A stretch of DNA of 64,000 bases from Coptis chinensis (GCA_015680905.1 CM027382.1:8033501-8097500), one strand, 5' to 3'; numbered from the stretch's first letter, positions 11,990 through 23,597 are shown. Numbers and translations: made by a program. The notes: a model not told the origin generated them from the letters alone.

Positions 11990-12956
11990 GAGGATACTAC
12001 AATAATAACTGAGGAAATAGGCAGAACGACAGAGGTGGTGGAAATTATAATTCCAGAGAAAATTATCAGTTTAATAATGGTGGAAATTTCAGAGGCCACA
12101 GTCCTACAGAGGAGGTGATAATTACTACAAGGGACAAGGCATGAATAACAACTCAACTCAAGGGGTCAATTTCAACAGAATTCATATAATCATCAGGGTA
12201 ACATGCCTATTTGTTACAAGACAGGACATCTTGCTATAAATTGCTATCACAGAATAAGTCATTCATATGCAGCATAATTCCTCCAGCAAAGCTTGCAATG
12301 TTAGCAAGCATAGCTGATGAGGGAGCTTCATCAAGTTATCAGAATTAGGATTCTTCATGTGTTGGTTATAACCCTTTCGCTGATGGTTCCAGTTCACTTC
12401 CTAATAACTATGGTGATTTTTCTTATGGTGCATCAAGGTCAAGTCATGTGGATTTGTGGACTATGATGATTTCTCTTATGGAGGTTTAGGGTTTAATCCA
12501 CAAAGCTTTGCTTCAGACTTTCCTAATGCTCGAACAGCTAACTATGCATCTCAGGCTTTTAGCTCAGGATCTACACCTACTTGGTATGCAGACACTGGAG
12601 CTTAACATCACATTACATATGATATATCAAATATCTCAGCTCCTACATCTTACAAAGGAAAGGACAAAGTGTTGGTTGGCAGTGGTCAAGGTTTGAATAT
12701 TCAAAACACAGGATCTTCTTTTGTTTATCCTACAAATTCAAAATCATGTTTCACTATGCATAATATCTTACATGTTCCACGAATCAAACACAACCTTCTA
12801 TCTGTTCATAAGTTTGTCACAAACAACAATTGTTCTCTTACATTTTACTACCATGGCTTTATTGTCAAGGACAATGCAACACAGAGAATCCTTTTCAGAA
12901 GCTGAACAGAAAAAAAGGACTCTATCCATTCACTTTCACTTCACAACCTTCTACAA
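11990..12956 (+). mobile_element. Ty1-copia element A: gag end and protease remnant
   Basis: An Asn/Gly-rich gag tail leads to PICYKTGHLAINCYHR at about 12205-12255, a zinc knuckle whose first cysteine has been lost. The aspartic protease follows at about 12574-12900: TWYADTGA, then a stop in place of the usual serine, then HHITYD, VLVGSGQGLNI, NILHVPRIKHNLLSVHKF and GLYPFTF, the last being the start of the GAG-pre-integrase region. Stops and frameshifts show it is dead. It ends exactly where the LTR of copia B begins at 12957. Its integrase core reappears at 20077, beyond copia B and the hAT element, with about 70-100 residues missing, so it is probably the host element of the nest. Confidence 0.85.
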
Positions 12957-13614
12957 TGTTGGCTTTATCCCTCACATGAGGAGGAAAGAATTTCAGCCTG
13001 CGCGGGAAAGCTTGAGCTCACCCTGCGCTTGGTTTTGGCTTGCTCGGAGCGCGACCTGCGCTCGTGCCTTGATGGACTTCCAGTAGAGTGAGCGCACCCT
13101 ACGCTCGACTTGTGCTTGCTCGAGGCGCACCCCGCGCTCGAGTCTATTTTCAGAAGAAGTCTAATTTTGTGGACCGCGAGTTTGCAATAAGAGTTAGAAT
13201 TTTTGGCAAAACCTAACACCCAGAAAACACACTAGAGGCAGCACAAAAGTCAGAGAAAACCCAATCTTGAAAGCTATCAAGATTGAGAGATAACATTTAC
13301 AGAGAGACAGAGATAAGAGTGATCTAGTAAGATGAGAGACTGAAAGAAGAGATTGTAATCTTTCTTCCCACTTTATAAAGAACTAGCTCTTGTGGAAGTA
13401 GGCACCATTGGCCGAACCACGGTATATCTTTGTATTGTGGTATGCGTTTAATTCTGCTTTACATTATTATCTGTTGTTACTAGTTGTTTAGCGAGTTGGG
13501 CATGTTAACATAGGTTGTAGTTGATATTTAGAATTTGTCTAGAGTTGAATTGTGTTCAAATACAAGTTATTGATGTAGTGGGGGAATCGATTGGTATTGG
13601 TATAAACCCCAACA
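12957..13614 (+). repeat. 5' LTR of Ty1-copia element B
   Basis: The 658-bp segment begins TGTTGGC and ends CCCCAACA, the short inverted ends typical of copia LTRs, and is followed two bases later by a canonical primer binding site. It begins in the middle of copia A coding sequence. It includes a GC-rich part (13000-13140) with repeated GCGC words, unlike its surroundings. No second copy of this LTR is present, because the 3' end of the element has been lost. Confidence 0.85.
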
Positions 13615-13616
13615 AG

Positions 13617-13628
13617 TGGTATCAGAGC
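13617..13628 (+). promoter_or_regulatory. primer binding site of copia B (initiator tRNA-Met)
   Basis: TGGTATCAGAGC, the standard copia primer binding site complementary to the 3' end of initiator methionine tRNA, lies two bases after the LTR end. Confidence 0.9.
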
Positions 13629-13723
13629 TAGGTTCGATTAGCCTAGGGTATTATCCAAATCTTGGTCGGAAGGTGTTTGACAAAATTCCTGAGAGAAGAT
13701 TTGAGTTTAAATAACTTGTAGAA

Positions 13724-16700
13724 ATGGATCATTCCGTGAACACTCGCATGACGAGTCTGAATAGGAAGAACTACACCATTTAGAAAGCCAAGATGGAAGA
13801 CTTGCTTTATTGCAAGGACTTGGCACAACCCATTGAGAATGGAGGAGAAAGACCGGAAACGGTTGCTGCAGCTGAGTGGAGCAAGCTTGACAGAAAAACA
13901 ATTGGGTACATTCGACAGTGGATTGATAATAATGTCTTTCACCATGTATCCCAAGAGACAACAACTTTTGGCTTGTAGAAGAAACTCGAAGACCTTTATG
14001 AGAGGAAGTCAGGCAGAAACAAAGTGCTGGTCGTTAAGAAGTTTGCCGACACGAAATACCAAGAAGGTTCTTCAATGTCTGAGCATATTAACGAATTAAA
14101 GAATACCATCAATCACATGCATTTGATGAAGATTGATTTGGGAGACGAAGTTGAGGCTTTGTTTCTATTAGGCTCTCTACCCGAAAGTTGGGAGACATTA
14201 GCAGTCTCTCTACACGAAGCAGCCAAGGATGGAATCATTACCATGGAAATGGCTACCACGTCTTTGTTAAATGAGGAGACTAGAAGGAGTTCAAAAGGTA
14301 GCTCCTCATACTCAGAGATCCTTGTCACATATAAACGGGGGAGAGGTAGATACATAAAACCATCTCGTTCTAGAGATGATGACAGAAGTAAATCTAGAGG
14401 TGAAGCTAGAACTCCTAAGGTAGAGAGGCAATGTTACTATTGTGCCACCAAGGGCCACTTCAGATATGAGTGCAGAACACTGAAGAGGGATGAGAAGAAT
14501 AACTGTGTTCATGAAGACATGGTGCAGAGGAACGAAAACACAGGCAGAGATACTACCGTACTAGCCAGCAACCTAGTCGGAATTGTGTCAGATTGTGGTG
14601 TGTGCTATCTTAGTACCTCATGTCAGGATACAGAGTGGGTGATAGATATAGGAGCATCCTATCACGTCACACCGCACATGGGATTCTTCACTACCTACAT
14701 CTGTGGTGAATATGGTGAAGTGAGGATGAGTAACAGTGGCATCTCGAAGATTATAGGCATTGGTGATGTTCATGTAGAAACCAATGTCGGCTACACCTTA
14801 ACACTCAAAGATGTAAGACATGTCCCTGACATTCGGCTAAGCCTAATTTCGGCTGGAAAGTTAGATGATGATGGCTTTGTAAACTCGTTTGGTAGCGGGT
14901 ATGGAAACCGGCGAGAGGTTCCATTGTAGCGACCGAGGGAAAAAACTTTGCTCTCTTTACAAAACACAGGATAGTTTGTGTAAAGCAGAAGTGAATGCGG
15001 CAGAAGAAGAAGCTTCCTCCGAATTGTGGCACAAGAGACTGTGTCACATGGGCATAAAAGGGATGGAAGTTCTTGCTAAGCAAAAGGCCTTGCCAGACAT
15101 TAAAGGTACACATTTAAATACATGTACTCATTGTTTGGTAGGAAAGCAACACATGGTGTCTTTCCAAAGGTTCCCGTCTCACAGAAAGGACAATGTCTTT
15201 GAACTAGTGCACATAGACTTATGTGGTCCTATAAAAGTGAAGTCCCACGGGGGAGCTTCATACTTCATGACCTTCATTGATGATGCGTCAAGAAAGATAT
15301 ATGCATATAGTATGAAGACAAAGGATGAAGTACTTGGCGTGTTTGAGAAATTCCACAACATGGTGGAAAGAGAGACTAGGAAGTTGTTGAAGTGTATTCA
15401 CTCAGATAATACATTGGGCCGTTTGAAGAGTATTGCGAGAGTCATGGGATTCGTCATGAGCATTTTTCTGGGTTTTGGAGATGAAAAGTTTGGTTACAAA
15501 CTCTATGATCCGATTAACAAGAAGGTAATCCGAAGTCAAGATGTTGTGTTCCTGGAAGACCAAACCATAGCAGACTTTGAGGAAGGTGAGAAGCTACATG
15601 CTTTCATCAATGATCTTGTTGATTCAGAACCAGAAGTTCCTTCTGTGGAACGTGCAAAAGGCATTGAGAATGCAGAGAAACCATGAGTTTGAAACTCATG
15701 ATGAAAATCATATTGCTCATGATGGGATAGAACCTATTGGTATAAAAGATGCAGATGAGATGCATGAACCACCACCAGAGAAAGTAGAAGTGCATCCTCC
15801 TGAGGCACCAGCAGATGGGGCAAGGAGGTCAAACAGAAAGAGACTAGCTTCAACCAGGTATCCACCACATACGTACGTGCTACTATCGGATAGTGGAGAA
15901 CCTATGTACTATCAAGAGGCACTTGAAGGTACAGACAAAGAAAAGTGGTTGAAGGCCATGCATGACGAGATGGATTCTTTGCATAAGAATCACACTTATG
16001 AGTTAGTTGAGAAACCACAAGGACGAAAAATTCTCAAGAATAAGTGGATATACAAAGTCAAGCATGAGGAGAACAATCCTCACCCAAGGCACAAAGCTTG
16101 CCTTGTTGTGAAGGGATTCGGTCAAAGGAAAGGGATTGAGTTTGATGAGATTTTCTCTCCTGTAGTGAAGATGACTTCTATCCGGGTGGTATTGGGTATG
16201 ATCGCAAGTATGAACCTAGAGGTTGAGCAGCTAGATGTTAAGACAACTTTTCTTCATGGAGACCTTGAAGAAGATGTCTACATGGACCAACCATCGGGGT
16301 TTGAGGTCAAAGGCAAGGAACACCTAGTATGCAAGCTGATAAAAAGAGCTTGTATGGGTTGAAACAAGCATCGAGACAGTGGTACATAAAGTTTGATTCC
16401 TTTATGGCGAAGCAATGATACAAGAAGTCTGCTTCCGATCATTGTGTGTTTGTTCAGAGATTTCTAGATGGGGATTTCATAGTGTTATTGCTGTATGTGG
16501 ATGATATGTTGATAGTTGGCCCAAACATCAACAAGATATCAAGCTGAAAAAAAGACTTGAGTAAGTCTTTTTTGAGATGAAGGATTTAAGGTCAAGCAAA
16601 GCAGATACTTGGGATACGGATCACTAGTGATAGAAAGAGTGGAAAGTTGTGGCTTTCTCAAGAAAGCTACATTGAGAAGGTGTTGAATAGATTCAACATG

Positions 16701-17283
16701 GATCAAGCGAAGCCAGTCAGTTGTCCGGTTGGTGGTCAGTTCTGCATGACCAAAGAGATGTGTCTAAAGGGTGAGCATGAGCATAGTCAGATGGAAAAGA
16801 TTCCTTATGTATCCATAGTGGGCAGTTTAATGTATGCAATGGTGTGTACAAGACTAGATATTGCTTTCGCCGTGGGTGTTGTAAGCCGCTTTCTGTCAAA
16901 TCCGGGGAGGGAGCATTGGGAAGGTGTTAAGTGGATATTGAGATATCCCAAGAGCACTTCTAAATAGTGTTTGTGCTTTGGTAGAAGTAAGCCTTTACTT
17001 GAAGGCTACACTGATGCAGACATGGCAGGTGATGTTGACTCGATGAAGTCCACCTCTGGTTATCTGATTACTTTTGCAGGGGGAGCAGTTTCTTGGCAAT
17101 CAAAGTTGCAAAAGTATGTTGCCCTCTCCACTACAGAAGCCGAGTATATTGCAGCCACTGAGTGTTGCAAAGAGTTGCTATGGATGAAGAGGTTCTTCAA
17201 CGAACTAGGGCTAAAGCAGAAACAAATTGTAGTTCTATGTTCTATGTGACAGTCAGAGCGCCATCCATTTGAGCAAGAATCCG
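13724..17283 (+). pseudogene. Ty1-copia element B gag-pol (Tork/Tnt1-like), broken
   Basis: The start ATG lies 96 bp after the primer binding site. Gag is interrupted by TAG in place of the usual Trp (after NRKNYTI) and by a second stop near 13977; its zinc knuckle CYYCATKGHFRYEC (about 14434) is intact. The protease site reads WVIDIGASYHV, with Ile where Ser or Thr is needed. The integrase zinc domain (LWHKRLCHMG...CTHCLVGKQ) and first core motif (HIDLCGP, FMTFIDDASR) are present, but after IHSDN about 110 residues are deleted and the frame resumes at IFLGFGDEKFGYKLYDP. Reverse transcriptase keeps LYVDDML (about 16490) amid frameshifts. RNase H runs to CDSQSAIHLSKNP, then stops at the hAT junction. 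There is no 3' LTR. Confidence 0.93.
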
Positions 17284-17295
17284 AGTCAGAGCGCC
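17251..17295 (+). repeat. 12-bp repeat at the copia B / hAT junction
   Basis: AGTCAGAGCGCC occurs inside copia B RNase H at 17251-17262 and again at 17284-17295, just where copia similarity ends and hAT similarity begins. It looks like templated filler left by end-joining repair. The spacing is 33 bp. Confidence 0.7.
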
Positions 17296-19327
17296 TCCTA
17301 AGAGAATCTACTCTTCAACTCCACCAACTGGTAATCTATTACAACATTGAAAATATCAACGTGGTAGTGGTGCTCAACTGTAATACAATCATTCTGTTGG
17401 CAAGAACGACGTGTACCCATCATATGACGAGAGCTCATATTAGGAATATCAATGTCATGCTTCCTGCAAAAAGAAATCACATCCCCAAGGAAACTATCCC
17501 AACTTGTTTATCTAAACTTTTGAAAAAGCTCCTTCGTACTTGAGACTAAACCCATGGCATTTAGAATGTCTTGAGACTTCACTTGCAAGGTTTTACAAAG
17601 TACATTTGTGATTCCCATAGTCTTATGCAATAAATGAAACATAAAGACAAATTCAAAGTCTCTCATAACAACATAAGAACCCTTGGTTTCCCCATGCATG
17701 GTGTTACTATACCCATGCTTCATGATGAGTACAAGAACCGTACAAATTACATCATACATCTCCATCAAGATACAAATGGATTCATAGTGAGAACTCCATC
17801 GTGTTTCTCCAGCTCGTTGCAATGTACAAACTTGATTAGCACCTCATCCACTATTAAGCTCACCAATTGCTAACAAGTTTTCAATTTCCTTTTTTCGAGC
17901 TTTCTCCAACTCTTTCTTCCACTTAGGTGGAACATGGAGATTAGCAATGGATGCCAACTTTGAAAAGAATAACCAAACATTGGAAACATCTTTAGAAGCC
18001 GCAACTAATGCAAGTTGTAGTCGATGCACAAAACAATGCACATAATATGCATAAAGACACTTTTAAGAAATAGTAATTGTAATCCATTCCATTGACCACA
18101 CATATTATTAGCACCATCATAACCTTGGCCTCTCATATTTCCAATAAGCAAATTCTTACTAGCAAGAACTTTGGAAATCTCTTTTTTCAAAGTTAATGCA
18201 CAAATGTCTTCAACACCAACAATAGCAAAAACCCTCTCTAACAAAACCATCATGATTAATAAATCTTATAATAATTGCCATTTGCTCTCTCCGTGAATTA
18301 TCTTGTGCTTCATGCACAAGGATACAAAACTTCGCATCACCAACATCCTCACGTACTTTCTTTCTCACATTTTCGACAAATATATGCAAAAAGTGCCTTT
18401 TGAAAATACCATGTGAGGTATACATGCCATTTCCAGAACAATTACCTACTATTTTGGCAATTTTCTTGTTCAATAATTTTGAAAACTCGAACATTGCAAG
18501 GAAGATTCCACAATTCTTTCATTTCTTTGACTCATCATGGCCTCTAAAAGAAAACCCTTGTAGTGCAAGCATCCGAATACATTGAACAACATTACGGAGT
18601 AAGATCCGATTATTTGCAATCGCTTCATTAGAAAGTGTATTGATAACACTGCCTATATGTCAAGAAGGATTCATTAGATTCTCATAATACAATGTTGCCG
18701 ACCTATGTGGAGAACAAAGACCACCTTCATGTTTCAAAAAACAACATTGTTTCCCACTGTTAACTTTCCTCCAATTTTGAAACCCATCAATGGTAACCGG
18801 ATGCTTCAGAGGATTTGTTTCAAAGAGAAGACAATAGAAACAATATGCTCTATCCTTGTAGAGTGAGTACTCTAGCCAAGGAAATAGTTTGTACCAATTA
18901 GCGTTGAATCGACGTCCTTGTTTTCCAAACATAGTCAATGGATAATCTTTTTCGTTCTCATGAGCCGGTCGACAAGGTCCCATTCTAAGATAAGCTACTC
19001 GGACTTCATCACGTTTGTTAAGCAGATATTCATATATAGCAATACCTTTACCCGGATCACGTTCAAATGGAGAAGTGACATCAACTTCCATAAGTGTAAC
19101 ATCTTGAGCTTTGGAAGAATGTTCAACTCCAACTCTTTGGACTCGAGAAGAAGGTTCAACTCTTTCAATTTCGACAACTTGAACTTTTGTGAACGTTGCT
19201 CATCCCCATCAAGTTTTGAAGTATTAAGAATAGATGTTGAAGTTTCGCCACTTTCCGATTTATCATCTTCTCGCTTATAGAACGATAGAAGAGTTAATGG
19301 TTTTTTGGGAGCTTGATGATGCGACAT
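17296..19327 (-). pseudogene. hAT-family transposase (TTF zinc finger / DUF4371 type), broken and C-truncated
   Basis: In minus-strand order: a start with MSHHQAPKKPLTLLSFYKR; a TTF-type zinc finger region with LFPWLEYS..AYCFYCLLFE (about 18840); DUF4371 with FCILVHEAQDNSRREQMAII (about 18310); RGQGYDGANNM..WNGLQ (about 18110); the HCFVHRLQLALVAAS block (about 18030); QRAGETRWSSHYES (about 17800) and KTLQVKSQDILNAM; finally EHHYHVDIFN..IDYQLVEL near 17310. These are the successive blocks of plant zinc-finger MYM-type-1-like hAT transposases. At least four frameshifts separate them. The protein stops before the C-terminal hAT dimerisation region, which is missing because the element is cut at about 17296. 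Confidence 0.92.
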
Positions 19328-20076
19328 TGTAACCTAAGATATTAAATAATTATCAATATACAATACATAGAGAAAATAATTATCATTGGGCGTTATCACA
19401 TTATCCACACAATCCAAAATTTCTAATGCATAAAAACAAAATCCAATTCAAACAAATAGCTAGTTCTATTGGTGTCACTAAATCCCTAGACAAATAAACG
19501 AATTCATATAAACAATTTAAATAAATTGGTGTCTTAACTAAACTAATGTCTAATGCACAAACATTTAAACAACTAAACAAGCTAAGTATCATAATAATTT
19601 AATAAATTGAGAATAATTAAACTAAAAATTTTACTTTATGAGAATAATAAGAGTTTGCAAAAGTCGAAGAAGTAAAGAACTGAAGAAAGGAATAAGCAAT
19701 TTCTCCCAAAAGGCCAAGAGCAAGGAAGAAGAATCAAGAGTGTGAGATACTACCCGAGAGTTCAGACTTCAGAGTTACCCGAGAGTTTCTACTTTCTAAG
19801 GTTCTGTTCATTTAGTATTTCTAATTTCTAACTTTCTAAGTGACTGGGCTCATGGGCTAAGTGCCTAGAGAACTAAGTGTAAAGTGTCTAAGTGACTGGG
19901 CTCATGGGCTAAGTGCTTAAAGAACTAAGTGTAAAGTGTCTAAGTGACTGGGCTCAATGAGTCAATGGGCTGGGCTAAGTTTGTTGGCTTTCATTTTCTA
20001 TTTTGTAACACTACTACTTTTTTTTTTGAAGAAAGCTTGGGTGTGCTGCAGCCCCCCCACCCCGGATCCGCCCCTG
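17296..20076 (-). mobile_element. hAT transposon, one terminal repeat kept, other end deleted
   Basis: The element is oriented on the minus strand. Its 5' end at 20049-20076 reads, on the minus strand, CAGGGGCGGATCCGGGGTGG, a typical plant hAT terminal inverted repeat. The partner repeat is absent: the other side runs directly into copia B at about 17283-17296. Sequence right of 20076 is copia integrase in the middle of a codon run, so the insertion site was inside copia A. The sub-terminal 19750-19950 part has a repeated TAAGTG/CTAAGTGACTGGGCTCA motif, common near hAT ends. Confidence 0.8.
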
Positions 20077-20342
20077 GGACCTTTACCTATATGTTCAGTT
20101 AGTGGTTGTAAATATTTTGCAACTATTATTGATGATTTTTCTAGGTTTTGTTGGATTATTCCTCTTACAACTAAATCTGATTTTTACAAGTTTTTTGTTT
20201 CATTCAAAATATACATTGAAAATCAACTAAACTCGAAATTGAAATGTATGAGACCTAACTGTGGAGGAGAGTTTATTAGTTATAAGTTTCAATCCTTTCT
20301 TACTTTTGGAGGTGTTCAAACATCAATTTTCTTGTGCCTACA
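20077..20342 (+). mobile_element. copia element A, integrase core remnant
   Basis: The frame GPLPICSVSGCKYFATIIDD followed by FSRFCWIIPLTTKSDFY, then a fragment with CGGEF, is the copia integrase core: the first Asp-containing stretch and the normal G-G-E-Y block. It starts abruptly at the hAT terminal repeat and ends at the probable solo LTR. It fits as the continuation of the gag/protease part ending at 12956, in the same orientation. The third catalytic residue is not seen. Confidence 0.8.
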
Positions 20343-21216
20343 TGATAAGTGCTCAAAAAGTGTATTTTAACCCTCAATTATACCTCTTATTTTCCCCTCT
20401 TAGTGGACTAATTATGCTTGCAAGTTATGTTTTATGACTTTACAGGTGAAAAAGAGAGTTTTGTATAATATTAGAGTTAAAGGGTCAATTTGGAGCATTA
20501 AAGATCACATGGGAGCTTATGGATAATTATGGAGAAGGCCCAAAGTTCTAAAGCTATGAAAAGATAGGACTTGGACATGTTTTAAAACTTATTTGGAAGC
20601 CCAAGACAAATGAACCCACCCACAAAGAAATAACAAAAGATGAAGTAGAAAATGAAAACAAATCCATGGGTATGGTCTTGGACGCAAAATCCTGCAAAGA
20701 AAGAACAAAAGATGTAACATAAAAGGAAAACAGACCCATGCGTCTGGGACACATGGAATTACACTAGCACACATGAAACCGACCTACAACTACACATCTT
20801 CAATGTTTTTAGAAACAGAAGTTGGAATCGGAAGGAGGTCAATATGTAATAGGAAATTAGATGCAAAAACCCATGTTTTAGATGTTTATAGAGCTCATTG
20901 TAACCGCTATATAAGAAGCACCTCAGTGCCAGTTGTAATTGTCAATTCATATTCATTCTTCTAGCTTGTCTCCAGAACTTGAGGCAAAGAGAGGTTAATA
21001 ATAAAAGATTCAGTTTTCACTAGCCAAGTCTTAATAAATGAATCTCCCTAGTATTATGTTCTTCTTTTCTTCATGTTCTTCCTTCTTCATAGAAGGCTAA
21101 TCTTCTCCTTAAAGGGAGGAGATGAAGCCGGTGCTAGCTTATGGTTCGGTGATTCTTTTGGTTCATGGTGTTCTCCGATCAGGTTAGTTCTTTAAGTTTT
21201 TAGTTATTAGTCTCAT
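20343..21216 (+). repeat. probable solo LTR of an Athila/Tat-like element
   Basis: It begins TGATAAGTGCTCAAAAAGTG, closely resembling the start of the Athila-like 3' LTR at 29989 on the minus strand (TGATAAGCACCCAAAAGTG). The sequence TGCCTACAT occurs just before it (20336-20344) and again at about 21218, and copia-like sequence may resume after it, which suggests target duplication around a solo LTR. The exact 3' end does not show a clean CA, so that boundary is approximate. No internal retrotransposon domains accompany it. Confidence 0.6.
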
Positions 21217-22992
21217 TGCCTACATCAGGGGATGGAAGTATATAATAGGTTTAATTTTATGTTTTGCAATTTAATATTATGTTAGTCTTCTTTACATTTC
21301 TTCTAGTAGTATAGTTTTTTTATAGTTAGGGAAATATTTTTTGTGTTGCTCTAGAAAGGGTAGCTTAGTGGCTACCCAGGGAAAATATTCTTTGTGTTTG
21401 CTGTTGTATCACCTTTTCTCTCTCTTCTCTTCTTTTCTCTACCTCTCAGTCTCCACCTTTTCTTTTTCTCCTCTCTTTCTCTTTACATCTTTTTCTCTTT
21501 ATACCCCGTCTCTTTTCATCCTAGATGTCCACCTGTCCCCTCATCTCTTGGTCTCCCTTTCCCCACGTGTAGTGTCTCCGCAACATACCTACAAGTCCGC
21601 GGACTGATCATGTACCATGCGCGTTCGCTGCTTATCTTGCATCAGGCTTATCCCACCCATGATCTACGATACGCCGGATTCTACCACCACATTTGCCTTA
21701 AGTGGTGATTCATTGAATGACTGCCTAATTGGGAAACACTCTTTGATGTTGCTATCGGTAATACATTGAATGGCTACCCGAGCTTACATGAAATGAAAGA
21801 AGATACTAATAGCATAAACATAGGAACAACTTTAAGTAGAAATATGATTAAAAATTTGTTCAACTTTATGGGTTTGACCCGTAATATTACTGCCTGTGGT
21901 TAATTCCTTCGTGTTTGTTCATCTCAAAATTTTAGTCTGGTGGTATATTCAGTGATATATTGCGGCTTGCCTCTTATCTCGGTGTTTCATCATAGTCCGA
22001 TAGAAGTGTATCATCAGTTTTGCCCTACTAAAAATAGCTAGAAATTTTGTATCTAAGCACTTATGTTTCATTTATGATCTTCTTGTCTGACCGAGTTATC
22101 CAATTCAATTAGCTTTGTTTTAAGATCCGGATTTGAGATTGTTTAGAATGCAATTGAGCTTGTACTAACTGATTTATAGCTGTGCCTGGAAATGAATATT
22201 CTTAATGTGGTGACTAGTGAGTCAATTCAAATTCAGGAAGTGTCAATGAAGCTATATGATTAAGAACTTGTTCAGCTTTATGGGTTTGACCGTATATTAC
22301 ACGGGCTCATGGTTAATTTCTTCATGTTTGTTCATCTCAAAATTTCAGAATGCACTAGGTATACTGCATGTACTAAGACGACCACTGATTGTTGAAGGGT
22401 CTTTTCCTCCTCCAGGCTGATACAACAACAAACATTAATACCCAAAAAAAAAAATGGGGACACGAGGACTTGATCGGGGTCCTCGTATTCTCGCAGTGGG
22501 GCCTAGGACACTGCGAAGCCAACTTATTAGGCTACGTCTCCATCAGATTTTTGCAAATTAAATCATATATATCTAGACTCTAGACACGTTTTCCAAACCG
22601 ATTTTTTAAAGGCCCAACTACACAAGTCCATTTGCTTTATTAGTCCTTCTCAAAACCACTGGGTAATTATCACAGGTCCATTTTCGCATGAGTTGCACAG
22701 TCAAACGGTGTTGCAACATTAAAAGGGGGTGCATAGTACAACTATTCAATAGTATATTCATTTTTCGGCGTTGTATAGAGCACATAGCACCTCTCTATCA
22801 ACTTGATACTATACTGAATATCAACTTCTTGAACAATGATTCGTGGTGAAAAAAGTAAGAGGCTAGTAAATAGAATAGAAAATGTCTCCCTTTTCAATGT
22901 CCAGGGGTGAGCATCGTTAGCTACTACCATTATCTTGTGTCTTGAATGTGTTTTTTTATTGTTGTACATGTTTTTCTTTCCTGTCATATATT
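21217..22992. other. non-coding stretch with polypyrimidine block and duplication
   Basis: No gene recognised. 21410-21560 is a CT-rich tract that produces spurious Ser/Leu/Phe-rich frames. Two roughly 85-bp segments are duplicated (separate entry). Around 22455-22560 is a degenerate tRNA-like piece (GTCCTCGTATTCTCGCAGTGG) that may be an old SINE. Confidence 0.4.
21846..22352 (+). repeat. pair of diverged direct repeats, about 411 bp apart
   Basis: The segment around 21846-21937 (ATGATTAAAAATTTGTTCAA, TTTATGGGTTTGACC, TTGTTCATCTCAAAATTT) recurs at 22257-22350 with about 80 percent identity. Both end near a TTTTAG/TTTCAG. They may be copies of an intron/exon segment or of an unknown repeat. 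Confidence 0.65.
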
Positions 22993-23262
22993 AGAACTGG
23001 TGTTCCTAGTATAACTGGTGTCATTTTCGCTGCCTTGGAAAATTCGGGGGCTAATGTTATATTGATATCTAAGGTACTCACTTTCCCTAATGGTCTATTT
23101 ATTGGTTTTTGCCGTTTATCAAGATGTTTATTTCTTCAGACTCTTGTAGGCTAGCAGGAACACACAATGTGTTTTGCTGTTCATGAGAAGGATGTAACCG
23201 CTGTTGCTGAGGCTTTGGACTCTGGAAATCATCAAGACCTGGTTGCTTTGGGTCTAACAAAG
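22993..23262 (+). pseudogene. bifunctional aspartokinase/homoserine dehydrogenase fragment (ACT domain)
   Basis: Two exon-like pieces flank a 76-bp GT-AG intron (23074-23149). The first reads TGVPSITGVIFAALENSGAN then VILISK; the second, after repairing one missing base by eye only, corresponds to the EHTMCFAVHEKDVTAVAEAL stretch. This matches the regulatory ACT region of plant AK-HSDH (aspartate-family amino-acid synthesis, plastid), where the family has GVPG..AIFGAVKDVGANV and EHSVCFAVPEKEV. The frame is broken right at the second exon, and kinase and dehydrogenase domains are absent nearby, so it is a small pseudogene fragment. A monofunctional aspartokinase origin is less likely but possible. 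Confidence 0.75.
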
Positions 23263-23540
23263 GTATTTAGATGGACTTTACCCTGTGGTGACTCAGGTGG
23301 GGAGCATCATTGGATTAATTAACACCCCATTAAATGAATAGAGTCACCTTAGTAGGGATGAGGAGCAACCGGGGAACCATTGATTATAAAATGAAATAAA
23401 TATGGGAGGGGAGTCAACAACTAAGTGGACCTCTCGGTGGGTGTTAAAGTGCTTTATAGAATTATATTGAAGTTTCCAATCTATTCATCTTCTCTAGAAG
23501 GATGGAAGTTGGTAGATGGGATTGTATCCTTGCATCGTGG
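23263..23540. other. spacer between AK-HSDH fragment and copia C LTR
   Basis: Begins with a GT that could be the next donor of the AK-HSDH fragment (AAG|GTATTTAG). No further coding similarity is seen. Confidence 0.4.
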
Positions 23541-23597
23541 TGTTAGAAATAACCTACATGATGATAGAATATTAAGGATCGGTGTGAGTAACATCGA

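Noticed and set aside
13617-13628. Possible tRNA gene at TGGTATCAGAGC
   Set aside because: It is the copia primer binding site next to an LTR; no cloverleaf surrounds it.
21341-21708. Two overlapping Ser/Leu/Phe-rich open frames
   Set aside because: They come from a CT-rich tract in two frames; there is no codon bias and no partner exons.
22455-22570. Degenerate tRNA-like sequence, possible SINE
   Set aside because: The A-box-like TAGCCTAATAAGTTGG has an insertion and the B box is too degraded to support a call.
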